Shown piece after piece: positions 17,435-27,499 of a DNA stretch of 64,000 bases. This DNA comes from Candidatus Bathyarchaeota archaeon. Its GTDB lineage: Archaea > Thermoproteota > Bathyarchaeia > Bathyarchaeales > DTEX01. The first letter of the stretch is position 1, and the number at the start of each line of letters is the position of its first letter. The DNA lies in assembly GCA_018396635.1 (NCBI GenBank), contig JAGTQE010000003.1:54852-118851 (forward strand). The letters run 5' to 3'. The notes beneath the pieces are model-generated. The model worked only from the letters and a program-made list of their open reading frames with translations. It made no database searches and had not been told where the DNA came from. A program made the translations under genes and the position numbers.

Positions 17435-17677
17435 ATGGGAAGAAGGCGGAGAAAAGTAATTCGGATACCAAAGAAGAAGTTGCCTAAAGTCTTCATTTGT
17501 CCAAGGTGTAGTCAAGAGTCTATAAGAGTAGAAATTATGGAAGGTGAAGAAGGACGAAAAGCAATAATCAGATGTGGTAATATAAATTGCGGTTTCATAA
17601 AGGAGGTTCAAGTAAAACCCTTCTTTAGAGAAGTAGACGTTTATTGTCAATTTATAGACGAATTTTACGGAGATTGA
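17435..17677 (+). CDS. Elf1-like zinc-ribbon transcription elongation factor
   Basis: An 80-residue protein with the Elf1 family layout: basic N-terminal tail [20 protein letters not shown], then a zinc ribbon with C22, C25, C47 and C52. Eukaryotic Elf1 contacts RNA polymerase II at the exit of downstream DNA; archaeal homologues are presumed to act on RNA polymerase. The ATG at 17435 matches the family start; an in-frame TTG six bases upstream is unlikely. GGGP synthase follows 16 bases downstream, so they are probably co-transcribed. Confidence 0.82.
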   Translation: MGRRRRKVIRIPKKKLPKVFICPRCSQESIRVEIMEGEEGRKAIIRCGNINCGFIKEVQVKPFFREVDVYCQFIDEFYGD

Positions 17678-17693
17678 AGGAGTTGAATAATAA

Positions 17694-18479
17694 ATGGTCA
17701 GTGTTGGGAAGGTCGAGGAATATATATTAAGGCGGATCGGAGACGAGGGAGCAATTCACATGGCTCTCATTGATCCGGAAAAGGTAACCCCTGAACTTGC
17801 GGCTCTATTGTCGCAGGAAAGCGAAGCCTCCGGCTCATCAGCAATAATGGTTGGGGGCACAACCTTAGCATCAACAGAGTTACTTAATGACATTGTAAAG
17901 GCGATTAAGCGATCAGTGAAAATTCCAGTCATATTATTTCCAAACAATGTGACTGGCATAAGTGAATATGCAGACGCCATATGGTTTATGTCCCTGCTAA
18001 ATTCAGCTGATCCGTATTTCATATTCGGCGCGCAGGCCCTCGCAGCACCATTAATTAAGAAGATGGGGTTAGAAGCAATACCGCTTGGATACATAATTGT
18101 TGGCGAAGGGGGATCTGCAGGCGTTATTGGCAAAGCATGTCCAATCCCATATAATAAGCCTGAACTAGCCGTGGCTCACGCTTTGGCAGCTCAATTTCTT
18201 GGAATGAGATTCGTTTATTTGGAGGCTGGGTCAGGGGCAAGCAAACCAGTTCCAGCTGAAATGATCAGAATGACTAGAGAGACCGTGGACGTAAAGATAA
18301 TTGTTGGAGGTGGTATAAAGACTAGGGAGCAGGCTGAGCGCGCCGCTAAAGCTGGCGCTGATATAGTGGTTACTGGCACTATACTTGAGAGCGGTCAGAG
18401 AGAAGGGGTTAGAGCTAAACTTAATGAAATAATAGAAGGTATAAGGAAAGGAGCTAAAAGTAGATCTAGGGGGTTTTAA
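17694..18479 (+). CDS. Geranylgeranylglyceryl phosphate synthase
   Basis: Makes the first ether bond of archaeal membrane lipids by joining geranylgeranyl diphosphate to sn-glycerol-1-phosphate. The 261-residue TIM-barrel protein carries the family motifs HMALIDPEKV, VGGTTLAS, LFPNNVTGISEYADAIWFMSLLNS, YLEAGSGASKPV and IIVGGGIKTREQAERAAKAGADIVVTGTI. It is the group II type. The sequence is complete and gives the clearest sign that the organism is archaeal. It sits between the Elf1-like gene and a small zinc-binding protein gene, whose TTG start follows the TAA at once. Confidence 0.95.
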   Translation: MVSVGKVEEYILRRIGDEGAIHMALIDPEKVTPELAALLSQESEASGSSAIMVGGTTLASTELLNDIVKAIKRSVKIPVILFPNNVTGISEYADAIWFMSLLNSADPYFIFGAQALAAPLIKKMGLEAIPLGYIIVGEGGSAGVIGKACPIPYNKPELAVAHALAAQFLGMRFVYLEAGSGASKPVPAEMIRMTRETVDVKIIVGGGIKTREQAERAAKAGADIVVTGTILESGQREGVRAKLNEIIEGIRKGAKSRSRGF

Positions 18480-18480
18480 G

Positions 18481-18792
18481 TTGACGGCATTCGAGCATTA
18501 TTTTGAGTCTCTAAAAAAGGCTTTAGGCCGAAATAATATTTATGATATTTGGCCGGATTTTGAGCCGGAGTATGATGAGCGCGAATATGCATGGGCAACC
18601 CTGAGGGGATTAGGTGAATCATTGCTCCTCAATTGTGGTCGATGCGACGGCCCATCTGATATGAGACACAATAAATGTAGGGCTTGTGTTGATAGGAGGA
18701 AGAGCATTGCTGAAAAAACATATGAGAAAGTTATGGGGCGGCCAATTGAGAGGTGGAACGCAATAATTCTCTGTAGAATTCATGTCGAGTAG
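18481..18792 (+). CDS. Small CxxC-CxxC protein, probable zinc binder
   Basis: A 103-residue protein with two CxxC pairs (C52/C55 and C66/C69) in CGRCDGPSDMRHNKCRAC, suggesting one zinc site. The rest is helical and acidic. It starts at TTG immediately after the GGGP synthase stop and ends 11 bases before the ATG of the PolD large subunit. This tight packing suggests translation coupling and perhaps a role with the polymerase or with RNA polymerase, but no family is recognised. Confidence 0.65.
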   Translation: MTAFEHYFESLKKALGRNNIYDIWPDFEPEYDEREYAWATLRGLGESLLLNCGRCDGPSDMRHNKCRACVDRRKSIAEKTYEKVMGRPIERWNAIILCRIHVE

Positions 18793-18803
18793 CGTTGATC
18801 AAC

Positions 18804-21800
18804 ATGGAAGCTGAATACAGAATAAGTGAAGAATACGCTGAATACTTCTCAAATCTACTTAGCTCTCTAGAAGAAATCTATGAAATTGCTAAAAAGGCTA
18901 GGCTGAGGGGACCAGACCCTAGGCCTTACCCTGAAATAGAGTTAGCGAGCGATTTGGCGAGTCTAGTAGAGGGGTTTATTGGGCTTCCAGGACTCGCAGA
19001 GAGAATAAGAGCGCTATCAAAAACCATGTCTAGGGAAAGGGCCGCATTCAACATAGCTAAGGAGATTGTCTGTGGAAAATTTGGGCAGCTGAGTGATGAA
19101 AAGGCGGCTGATTTAGCAATCAGAACAGCTTTAGCAATATTAACAGAAGGGGTCACAGCAGCAGTTTATTCGGAGGGCATAGCCAAGGTAGCTATAAAAA
19201 ATAATCCAGACGGGTCGAGATATCTGGCAGTCTACTTTGCTGGACCAATACGCTCAGCTGGCGGAACAGAGGCAGCTCTAACACCGGTTATAGCGGATGT
19301 TGTTCGACAGTTATTGAAGTTAGATCGCTATAAGCCTACTAGGGAGGAGATAGAGCGCTTCATTGAAGAGTTAAGACTCTACGAGCGCGAGGTTGGCCGC
19401 TTTCAATATAGCGTTTCGGATGAGCAATTGAGGTTTGCACTGGAGCATCTTCCAGTTGAAGTCACTGGGACACCATCCGATCCAGTTGAAGTTGCTTCTT
19501 ATCGCAATTTGCCGCGCATAGAGACTAATCGCGTTCGCGGCGGGGCGCTTAGAGTTGTAAATGACGGCATTGTTGGTAGGGCCTCAAAAGTCTTGGCCGT
19601 AGTTGAAGATCTTGGGATCAAGGGCTGGGAGTGGCTTAAGGAGATTAAGGAGATAGCAAAGGAGAAGGGTAAATCTTTAGCCAGCTTTATGGAGGAGGTT
19701 CCAGCTGGGCGTCCAATATTATGTTTCCCATCAAGAAAAGGAGGTTTTAGACTTAGATATGGCAGGTCAAGGAATACGGGGCTCTCAGCAGTTGGGGTTC
19801 ACCCACTAACTATGATAGTTTTACAAAACTTTCTGGCTGGTGGAACACAGCTTAAAATCGAGGCTCCTGGCAAATCAAGTACCGTGATGCCTGTAGATTA
19901 TATTGAGACTCCGATTGTCAGGCTGAAAGATGGATCCGTGGTTAAAGTCTCTTATGAGAATATAGAGTTAGTTAAGAGGGAAGCTGAGAAGATACTTTTT
20001 TTGGGCGATATACTTATAAGCTTTGGTGACTTCCTCTATAACAATAAGCCTCTTTTGCCTCCGGGATATTGCGAGGAGTTTTGGCGGGAGGATCTTAGGA
20101 GAGCCATTATCGAAGACTTTAATGGGAATATTGAGGAAGCCGCTTCAAGAGTTGGGTTACCGTCTTCCTCGCTAAAATCTTATCTTGACGATCCATTCAA
20201 CAATAAACCTAGTATTAATGAAGCAATAACCTTAAGTAGGACCCTCAAAATTCCTTTACATCCATTATACACGTATTTTTGGTTCAGTATACCTGTGAAG
20301 ACCCTTAAAAATATCCGAAGATGGCTTTTGAATTCCAACATTAAATTTGACGGCGAGTTAGTGGTTGAGGTACGTGGCAGCTATGATGCTGAAGTTAAAG
20401 AAGCCCTTGAGGAAATATGCATCCCGCATAGGGTTATTGGAAAATGCATTGTCATTGAAGGCTATGACGCACACTCCTTCGCTGTATCACTTGGATTAAA
20501 TAATCCTTCAGCTGAAATCTCTGAAAATTTATCAATTCTAGAGAATTTATCACGTTTAAGCGGCTTAATTTTTAGGGATAAGGCGGGAGCATTTATAGGG
20601 GCTAGGGTTGGGCGGCCGGAGAAGGCTAAGGAGCGGGAGATGAAGCCACCAGTACATGTCTTATTCCCAGTTGGCTTAAGTGGCGGTGCTCAAAGGGATC
20701 TTATGAAGGCCTATGGGAAAGGCATGGTGAAAGTTGAGATCATTAGCCGGATTTGTCCTAAATGCCAGACAATAACTTTTAAAAGAATATGCTCAAATTG
20801 TGGGACGGAGACAAGCCTTAGGTTCATTTGCCCAAGATGTGGTAGAGACCTTGACAGAGAAGATTGTCCGATATGTAAAATTGAAGCGAGAAGCTTTTGT
20901 CATCAGATAATCTCCATTAGGGATTTAGTCGACGAAGCTTGCCGAAAGATTGGCTATAGGCCTGAGCAGGTTAAGGGTGTGAGGGGCTTAACAAATAAGA
21001 CCAGGGTGCCAGAGCCAATCGAAAAGGGAATATTGAGGGCTAAATATGGGCTCTCAGTCTATAAGGATGGCACTATAAGATTTGATGCAACCAATGCGCC
21101 ATTAACCCATTTTAAGCCTTCAGAGATAGGTGTTTCTCTAGAGAAGCTTAGAGAGCTTGGCTACACACACGATTATTTAAATAATCCACTGACAGATCTG
21201 GAGCAGATCTGTGAGCTTAAGGTCCAGGATATTATAATTCCATGGAAATGCGCTGAATATCTTGTCTCTGTAGCAAAATTTATTGATGAGCTTCTTGAGA
21301 AGGTTTACGGGCTTCCTCCATTCTATAAGATAGATAAGCCACAAGATTTGATTGGCCACTTAATAGTTGGTTTGGCGCCACACACGTGTGCCGGGGTTTT
21401 AGGTAGAATAATAGGCTTTACAAAGCTGAATGTATGTTTTGCCCACCCCTTCTGGCATTCAGCTAAGCGGAGGGATTGTGATGGGGATGAGGATAGTATA
21501 ATGTTGGCATTAGATGCTTTCTTAAACTTCTCAAGGGAGTATCTTCCAGATCAGATAGGTGGGATAATGGATTCTCCACTATTTATAATCCGAGCGGTTA
21601 TGCCGGAAGATGTTCAGAGACAGGCACATGAGTTTGACGTTGCAGATAAATATCCTTTAGAATTTTATGAGGAGGCTGGTAGGTGTCGGCCAGCTAGGGA
21701 ACTGCTCCCCCTCATAGATATAGTTAAGCACAGGTTTAATTCGGAATTAAAACTGCAGGGCTTTATGTTTACCGTGCCAACATCGAACATTGAGGCAGGG

Positions 21801-22244
21801 AATAAAGAGAGCATATATAAGACCCTAAAGCGGATGAGCGATAAGCTGAATGCTCAGCTAGGGTTGGCAGAGAAGATTAAGGCGGTTGACGCTCATATTG
21901 TTGCAGAAATAGTTTTAAATACACATTTCATCCGCGATATCTCTGGAAATTTGAGGGCTTTTGCAACGCAGAGCTTTCGATGCAAAAAATGTAATAAGCG
22001 CTTCAGAAGGGTTCCGCTCAAGGGCGTGTGCTTAGAGTGCGGTGGTGAGTTGACGTTAACCGTGCATAGGGGTACGATAGAGAAGTATTTGGAGGACGCT
22101 TGGCGCTTAGTAAGAAAATACGGGATGTCTGAATATTATACTCAGCGTTTAACTCTGATCGAGGAGGAAATTAATTCCCTCTTTGAGGGTAGCAGAGGTG
22201 TAAAGCAATCTGACCTCTCGAAGTGGCTTCCTGACGAGAGTTAA
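18804..22244 (+). CDS. polC: DNA polymerase D large subunit DP2
   Basis: Catalytic subunit of PolD, about 1146 residues, which is the normal intein-free length. The N-terminal region has YFAGPIRSAGGTEAALTPV. Two double-psi beta-barrels form the active site, with the essential aspartates in RRDCDGDEDSIM near residue 890. Zinc modules include CPKCQ...CSNCG...CPRCG...CPICK around 650-695 and a C-terminal CKKCNKRF...CLECGG near 1060-1080 used for DP1 and PCNA contacts. An in-frame TTG at 18795 is less likely than ATG 18804. PolD is absent from classical Sulfolobales and Thermoproteales. Confidence 0.96.
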   Translation: MEAEYRISEEYAEYFSNLLSSLEEIYEIAKKARLRGPDPRPYPEIELASDLASLVEGFIGLPGLAERIRALSKTMSRERAAFNIAKEIVCGKFGQLSDEKAADLAIRTALAILTEGVTAAVYSEGIAKVAIKNNPDGSRYLAVYFAGPIRSAGGTEAALTPVIADVVRQLLKLDRYKPTREEIERFIEELRLYEREVGRFQYSVSDEQLRFALEHLPVEVTGTPSDPVEVASYRNLPRIETNRVRGGALRVVNDGIVGRASKVLAVVEDLGIKGWEWLKEIKEIAKEKGKSLASFMEEVPAGRPILCFPSRKGGFRLRYGRSRNTGLSAVGVHPLTMIVLQNFLAGGTQLKIEAPGKSSTVMPVDYIETPIVRLKDGSVVKVSYENIELVKREAEKILFLGDILISFGDFLYNNKPLLPPGYCEEFWREDLRRAIIEDFNGNIEEAASRVGLPSSSLKSYLDDPFNNKPSINEAITLSRTLKIPLHPLYTYFWFSIPVKTLKNIRRWLLNSNIKFDGELVVEVRGSYDAEVKEALEEICIPHRVIGKCIVIEGYDAHSFAVSLGLNNPSAEISENLSILENLSRLSGLIFRDKAGAFIGARVGRPEKAKEREMKPPVHVLFPVGLSGGAQRDLMKAYGKGMVKVEIISRICPKCQTITFKRICSNCGTETSLRFICPRCGRDLDREDCPICKIEARSFCHQIISIRDLVDEACRKIGYRPEQVKGVRGLTNKTRVPEPIEKGILRAKYGLSVYKDGTIRFDATNAPLTHFKPSEIGVSLEKLRELGYTHDYLNNPLTDLEQICELKVQDIIIPWKCAEYLVSVAKFIDELLEKVYGLPPFYKIDKPQDLIGHLIVGLAPHTCAGVLGRIIGFTKLNVCFAHPFWHSAKRRDCDGDEDSIMLALDAFLNFSREYLPDQIGGIMDSPLFIIRAVMPEDVQRQAHEFDVADKYPLEFYEEAGRCRPARELLPLIDIVKHRFNSELKLQGFMFTVPTSNIEAGNKESIYKTLKRMSDKLNAQLGLAEKIKAVDAHIVAEIVLNTHFIRDISGNLRAFATQSFRCKKCNKRFRRVPLKGVCLECGGELTLTVHRGTIEKYLEDAWRLVRKYGMSEYYTQRLTLIEEEINSLFEGSRGVKQSDLSKWLPDES

Positions 22245-22271
22245 TTGACGAAAATCACTGAGCAATTTATA

Positions 22272-23165
22272 TTAGCATTTTTCTATTTCCCCTTTAAGCG
22301 CTCTCACAAATATTGGCGCCACAGAAACTTTGGCATACTCATTTGTAACGCTATCTGTTCCCACAACCTCCTCAGCACCGCTCTCAATTATAATTTTTAT
22401 TGAGTCCTTAAGGAGCAGTATGTGAGATGCGCCAACAAACACTCTATCAGCACCCTGATCTTTGAGTATTTTGACAGCATTGGCAGCAGTTTTGCCAGTG
22501 CTTATTATGTCGTCAATTATTACGATATCTCTCCCTCGAACCTCAAGGGCCTTTGAGAAGGTAACTATCTCCCCAGTATAGCGGTCCCTTCTCTTCTCTA
22601 AATAATTCCATTCAGCATTAAGCACCTTAGCAGCATGTTTAGCTCTTCTTCTAGCAAGATCCTCATCATCGGGTGCAATTACAACAGGGTCTCTTAGGTT
22701 CTTATTGGAGAAATATTTAGCTAGTTCTCCTGAAGCCGTCAAATTATACACTGGAATTTTATACATTTTCAAGACGTTCTCATTGTGTACGTCAATTGTG
22801 TAGAGAGCATCTGCGCCCAAAGTCTCAATTACTTCAGCTATCATGGCTGCGCTTAAGCATTCGCCTTCTAAGTATCGTTCATCTTGTCGACTATAGGCGA
22901 GATATGGCACAAATAACTTAATCGTGTTTGCGCCTAGGTCTCTCGCTGTATGGAGGATTAAGAATAATTCCATGGCGTGGGCGTCTTGGGGGGGATATAG
23001 GCTTTGTATAATTAATAGGTCTTCTCCAGAAATATCCTCCTCAAACTTAAAGTAGAATTCTCCATCAGGGAAACGCTTTGTCCTAACATTAACTAAGGGA
23101 ATATTCAGGGCGCTACTTATTTTTCGAGCTAAGTCTATGGAGCTTGGCCCACCTACTATCTTCAA
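22272..23165 (-). CDS. prs: Ribose-phosphate pyrophosphokinase (PRPP synthetase)
   Basis: Makes PRPP from ribose 5-phosphate and ATP for purine, pyrimidine, histidine and methanopterin synthesis. The 297-residue protein shows FPDGEFYFKFEEDISGEDLLIIQS, the ATP-binding YLAYSRQDERYLEGECLSA, and the PRPP loop DIVIIDDIISTGKTAANA. Its length fits the class found in archaea. It is convergent with polC and divergent from the DUF488 gene. Confidence 0.95.
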   Translation of the reverse strand: MKIVGGPSSIDLARKISSALNIPLVNVRTKRFPDGEFYFKFEEDISGEDLLIIQSLYPPQDAHAMELFLILHTARDLGANTIKLFVPYLAYSRQDERYLEGECLSAAMIAEVIETLGADALYTIDVHNENVLKMYKIPVYNLTASGELAKYFSNKNLRDPVVIAPDDEDLARRRAKHAAKVLNAEWNYLEKRRDRYTGEIVTFSKALEVRGRDIVIIDDIISTGKTAANAVKILKDQGADRVFVGASHILLLKDSIKIIIESGAEEVVGTDSVTNEYAKVSVAPIFVRALKGEIEKC

Positions 23166-23256
23166 CCTTTCTCCTCCGCGATAGAAATTTATTTAGAATA
23201 CGAAATTAAAATTTAAGCATTAATTTTTATGTAGGATAGATCTTTTTAGTTGAGTC

Positions 23257-23649
23257 ATGAAAGTTTATACTATAGGTTATGGTGGAAGAAAAATTGAGAG
23301 CTTTATTAGTATTCTGAGGAAATATGGAATTACCGCAGTCGTTGACGTTAGGCGCTTTCCTAAGAGTAAGGATCCCTCGTTTAGCAGAGAGATGCTGGAA
23401 AGGATTCTTGGAGAAAATGGTATAAAATATTACTTTTTGGGCGAGAAATTGGGTGGATTCGTGAGGGGAGGATATGAAAAATACATGGAGTCTCAGAATT
23501 TTAGGGAGGGAATAGAGATGCTTCTAAGCATAATTAGGGGAGAAGTAGCGGCTATAATGTGCAAGGAGAAGAACGTTAAGTATTGCCATAGACGCCTGAT
23601 ATCTAATTACCTGGAAGGTTTGGGCGTAAAAGTTACACATATTGAGTAG
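23257..23649 (+). CDS. DUF488 family protein
   Basis: A 130-residue protein with the DUF488 signatures: YTIGYGGRKIESFISILRKYGITAVVDVRRFPKS at the start and MCKEKNVKYCHRRLISNYL near residue 104. The conserved CxxH/CHR residues suggest a nucleic-acid-related or metal-dependent role, but the function of the family is not established. It precedes the GAPDH gene by 64 bases on the same strand; this is not enough to link their roles. Confidence 0.82.
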   Translation: MKVYTIGYGGRKIESFISILRKYGITAVVDVRRFPKSKDPSFSREMLERILGENGIKYYFLGEKLGGFVRGGYEKYMESQNFREGIEMLLSIIRGEVAAIMCKEKNVKYCHRRLISNYLEGLGVKVTHIE

Positions 23650-23665
23650 ATTTCCAGAAAAATAA

Positions 23666-24736
<1,071 letters not shown>

Positions 24737-24809
24737 AATATTCTTTTAATTTTATCAATATTTTTATTTGGCATCTACTCAGATAATAAAATAATGGAGG
24801 AGAAATGAT

Positions 24810-26039
24810 ATGCCGAAATTTTTGACCCTTGATGATTTTGACGTTAAGGATAAGGTTGTTCTTGTGAGAGTTGACTTCAACTCGCCAGTTGATCCTCAAA
24901 CGAAAAAAATAATTGACGATAGTAGGATCAGAGCTCATGGCGAGACGACAATAAAGGAGCTATCAGAGAAGGGCGCTAAGGTCGTTATATTGGCGCACCA
25001 GGGGAGACCCGGCGATCCAGACTTCATACCCTTAGAGCAGCATGCCCAAATACTAGGCAAGATTTTAGGCAAGCCAGTTAAATATGTAAACGATGTCTTT
25101 GGCGAGAAGGCTAAGAAGGCTATAAGGGAGCTTAAAAGTGGCGAGATACTTGTCTTAGACAATGTTAGAAACTTTCCTAGAGAGGCTAAGGATGCGCCTC
25201 CCGAAGAGCATGCTAAATCTGAGCTGGTTGTAAACCTCGCTCCTTTAGCAGATCTTTTCGTAAATGATGCTTTTGCTGCAGCCCATAGAAGTCACGCTTC
25301 AATAGTTGGTTTCACAGTGGTCCTCCCAAGCGCTGCTGGCAGAATAATGGAGAAGGAGTTGAAGGCTCTAAGCAAAGTTATGGAGAACCCTGAGAAGCCA
25401 TGCATATATATACTTGGCGGAGCTAAGGCGGACGACTCGCTTAGAATCTCAAAATATGTTCTTGACAATAATATTGCGGATTACGTCTTAACTGCTGGAA
25501 TAACTGGGCACTTATTCCTGGTCGCTAAGGGTTACGATCTAGGTAAGCCAAACATGGAGATCCTTGAGAAGAATAAGCTGCTTGATCTTGTACCAGGGAT
25601 AAGGGAGCTAATTAACAGGTATCCAGAAAGGATTGAGACGCCCATAGACCTAGCGATCGAAGTTGATGGAAAGAGAAGAGAGATAAGTCTAAAAGAGCTT
25701 CCAGTCAACTACCCAATATATGATATTGGTGAGAATACAATTAAAAGGTATACTGAAATAATAATGAGAGCAAAATCGATAGTTTTCAGCGGTCCGCCAG
25801 GCGTATTTGAGAGGGAAGAGTTTAAGAAGGGAACTAAGGCCCTCTTTGAAGCTATTGCCTCCTCAAGAGCCTTCTCCTTGGTCGGTGGAGGTCATAGTGT
25901 AGCAGCGGTCCAGAGCCTTGGATTAGCGGATAAAATGGGCTATGTAAGTACCGCTGGAGGTGCCTTAATAGAGTTCTTGATGGGCAGAAAGCTGCCAGGC
26001 GTGGTAGCACTGGAGGAAGCTGCAAAAGGAAGGCGCTGA
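24810..26039 (+). CDS. pgk: Phosphoglycerate kinase, archaeal type
   Basis: Transfers the acyl phosphate of 1,3-bisphosphoglycerate to ADP. The 409-residue protein has the family marks VLVRVDFNSPVD, LAHQGRPGDPDFIPLEQHA, FVNDAFAAAHRSHASIVGF, GGAKADDSLRI and the glycine-rich SLVGGGHSVAAVQSLG. LAHQGRPG rather than bacterial LSHLGRP identifies the archaeal form. GGAGGAGAA lies just before the ATG. Pairing with the bacterial-type GAPDH upstream makes a chimeric module. Confidence 0.95.
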   Translation: MPKFLTLDDFDVKDKVVLVRVDFNSPVDPQTKKIIDDSRIRAHGETTIKELSEKGAKVVILAHQGRPGDPDFIPLEQHAQILGKILGKPVKYVNDVFGEKAKKAIRELKSGEILVLDNVRNFPREAKDAPPEEHAKSELVVNLAPLADLFVNDAFAAAHRSHASIVGFTVVLPSAAGRIMEKELKALSKVMENPEKPCIYILGGAKADDSLRISKYVLDNNIADYVLTAGITGHLFLVAKGYDLGKPNMEILEKNKLLDLVPGIRELINRYPERIETPIDLAIEVDGKRREISLKELPVNYPIYDIGENTIKRYTEIIMRAKSIVFSGPPGVFEREEFKKGTKALFEAIASSRAFSLVGGGHSVAAVQSLGLADKMGYVSTAGGALIEFLMGRKLPGVVALEEAAKGRR

Positions 26040-26104
26040 ATTAAGTAACATAAGCTGCCAATTACCTTTAATTGTTTTTCTTTTTTACTCTTGGAGGATT
26101 TTAT

Positions 26105-27217
26105 TTGAATAATAGGGAAAGGACTATTATTATTTTCAACCGCAAGATTCCTGACCGCTTAGTATGGCAGCCTAGATTACATCATTGGTACTATGTAAAT
26201 AAGGCTAGAGGAACTCTCCCAAAGAAGTATGAAGGCTACGATCTTCTTGAAATATATGATGATTTAGGGGCGTCGCCGCGTGCTTATCATTACTTTAATG
26301 ACACGATAAGATGTGTTGAAGGTGAGGGTGTTGAGCTTCATAGGATGGAGGATCGGGATTACATCTACACCAAGTATGTGACACCTAAGGGCAAGTTAAT
26401 TCAAGTTGAGAGAAAGACAGAATATGGTGTGGCGAGCATGAGGGTTGAATATTTCCTTAAGAGTACTGATGACTTTGAGATCCTAGCTTATATATTGAGG
26501 CGGCAGAGGTTTGAGTTTGACAAGGAGCTTTATCTAGAGAGGGAGAAGCTTCTAGGAGACCGCTCCGAACCAATAATAAATGTCCCATGGGGATCGATAC
26601 AAAGGCTCTTCATCGCCTACATGGGCTTTGAGAGAGGTTTAATAGCGCTTTGGCGACACAAGGAGAAAGTTGAATGGCTGCTTCAGGTATTCGATGAAAA
26701 CGATGATGAGCGATTTAAAATTATCAAAAGGGCTCCTTTTAAAATAGTTAACTTCGGCGATAACATTGATGAGAATTTATGTTCACCATCCCTCTTCAAG
26801 AAATATATGCTGCCATATTACCAACGTAGAACAAAAGAGCTACATGAGGTCGGAAAGTTTTGTACCTCACATTGGGATGGAAAAGTTAAGCATTTGTTAC
26901 CCTTAGCTAAGGAGACTGGTTTAGATGGCTTGGAATGCGTTCCACCCGAGCCGCAGGGTAATGTAACGCTCAAAGAGCTCAGAGAGGAGCTCAAACTTAA
27001 TGGCATGATTTTAGTTGATGGTATACCGGCAATCTATTTCTTACCGATTTTCGATGTTAATAGGCTGAAGTCCTTCGTCTATGATCTGCTAGATCTCTTC
27101 GCACCTAACATAATAGTTGGGATCTCAGACATGCTGCCTCCAGACGGCGACATAGAAAGAGTTCGTTTAGTAGGTGAAATAGTGGCCAATTACATCCCTA
27201 ACGCCTATAAACTATGA
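26105..27217 (+). CDS. Uroporphyrinogen decarboxylase-like (URO-D) family protein
   Basis: A 370-residue TIM-barrel protein of the URO-D/methyltransferase superfamily. The C-terminal half has the typical FCTSHWDGKVKHLLPLAKETGLDGLECVPPEPQGNVTLKELREEL followed by IPAIYFLP. Members either decarboxylate uroporphyrinogen or transfer methyl groups to corrinoids or thiols; this divergent type is common in archaea and bacteria next to sugar or methyl metabolism genes. GGAGG at 26092-26096 eight bases before TTG 26105 decides the start; an upstream codon at 26072 would add a hydrophobic but unsupported stretch. Function is therefore only known to superfamily level. Confidence 0.75.
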   Translation: MNNRERTIIIFNRKIPDRLVWQPRLHHWYYVNKARGTLPKKYEGYDLLEIYDDLGASPRAYHYFNDTIRCVEGEGVELHRMEDRDYIYTKYVTPKGKLIQVERKTEYGVASMRVEYFLKSTDDFEILAYILRRQRFEFDKELYLEREKLLGDRSEPIINVPWGSIQRLFIAYMGFERGLIALWRHKEKVEWLLQVFDENDDERFKIIKRAPFKIVNFGDNIDENLCSPSLFKKYMLPYYQRRTKELHEVGKFCTSHWDGKVKHLLPLAKETGLDGLECVPPEPQGNVTLKELREELKLNGMILVDGIPAIYFLPIFDVNRLKSFVYDLLDLFAPNIIVGISDMLPPDGDIERVRLVGEIVANYIPNAYKL

Positions 27218-27334
27218 ATTGAAATTCTATTGTTTTTCCTTTCGCTCTTGCAACGTAACATAAAAGATGAATCTAGAGTTTTCCTTTATAGAAAACCATA
27301 AATTCGTTCTCATCCACCAAAAAATATTCTTGGG

Positions 27335-27384
27335 GGCCCGGTAGTTCAGTTTGATAAGAAGGTCTAATTCGCACTTAGGAGTCA
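27335..27384 (+). pseudogene. tRNA-Ala(CGC)-like 5' portion, probably degenerate
   Basis: The stretch reads like a tRNA up to position 48: seven acceptor-like bases GGCCCGG, TA at 8-9, a D-arm GTTCAGTTTGATAAGAAG with three of four stem pairs, then TCTAA-TTCGCAC-TTAGG, a five-pair anticodon stem around a seven-base loop with anticodon CGC (27370-27372). No T-arm and no matching 3' acceptor follows; instead GGAGTCATTGACTCC forms a small hairpin ending in a T-rich run. It may be a tRNA remnant or chance similarity. Confidence 0.4.
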
Positions 27385-27499
27385 TTGACTCCTCAGCTTT
27401 ATTATTTTTGGAAAGGGGTAGTAACGCTGGATCTAGCGATCTTAGATTTAATGGCTTGCCTTTCTTAATTGCTAGTTAGGCATAAATGTTTGCCTTTTT

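Noticed and set aside
18804..22244. Possible intein in the PolD large subunit
   Set aside because: The length of about 1146 residues and continuous motifs around DCDGDEDS leave no room for an insertion.
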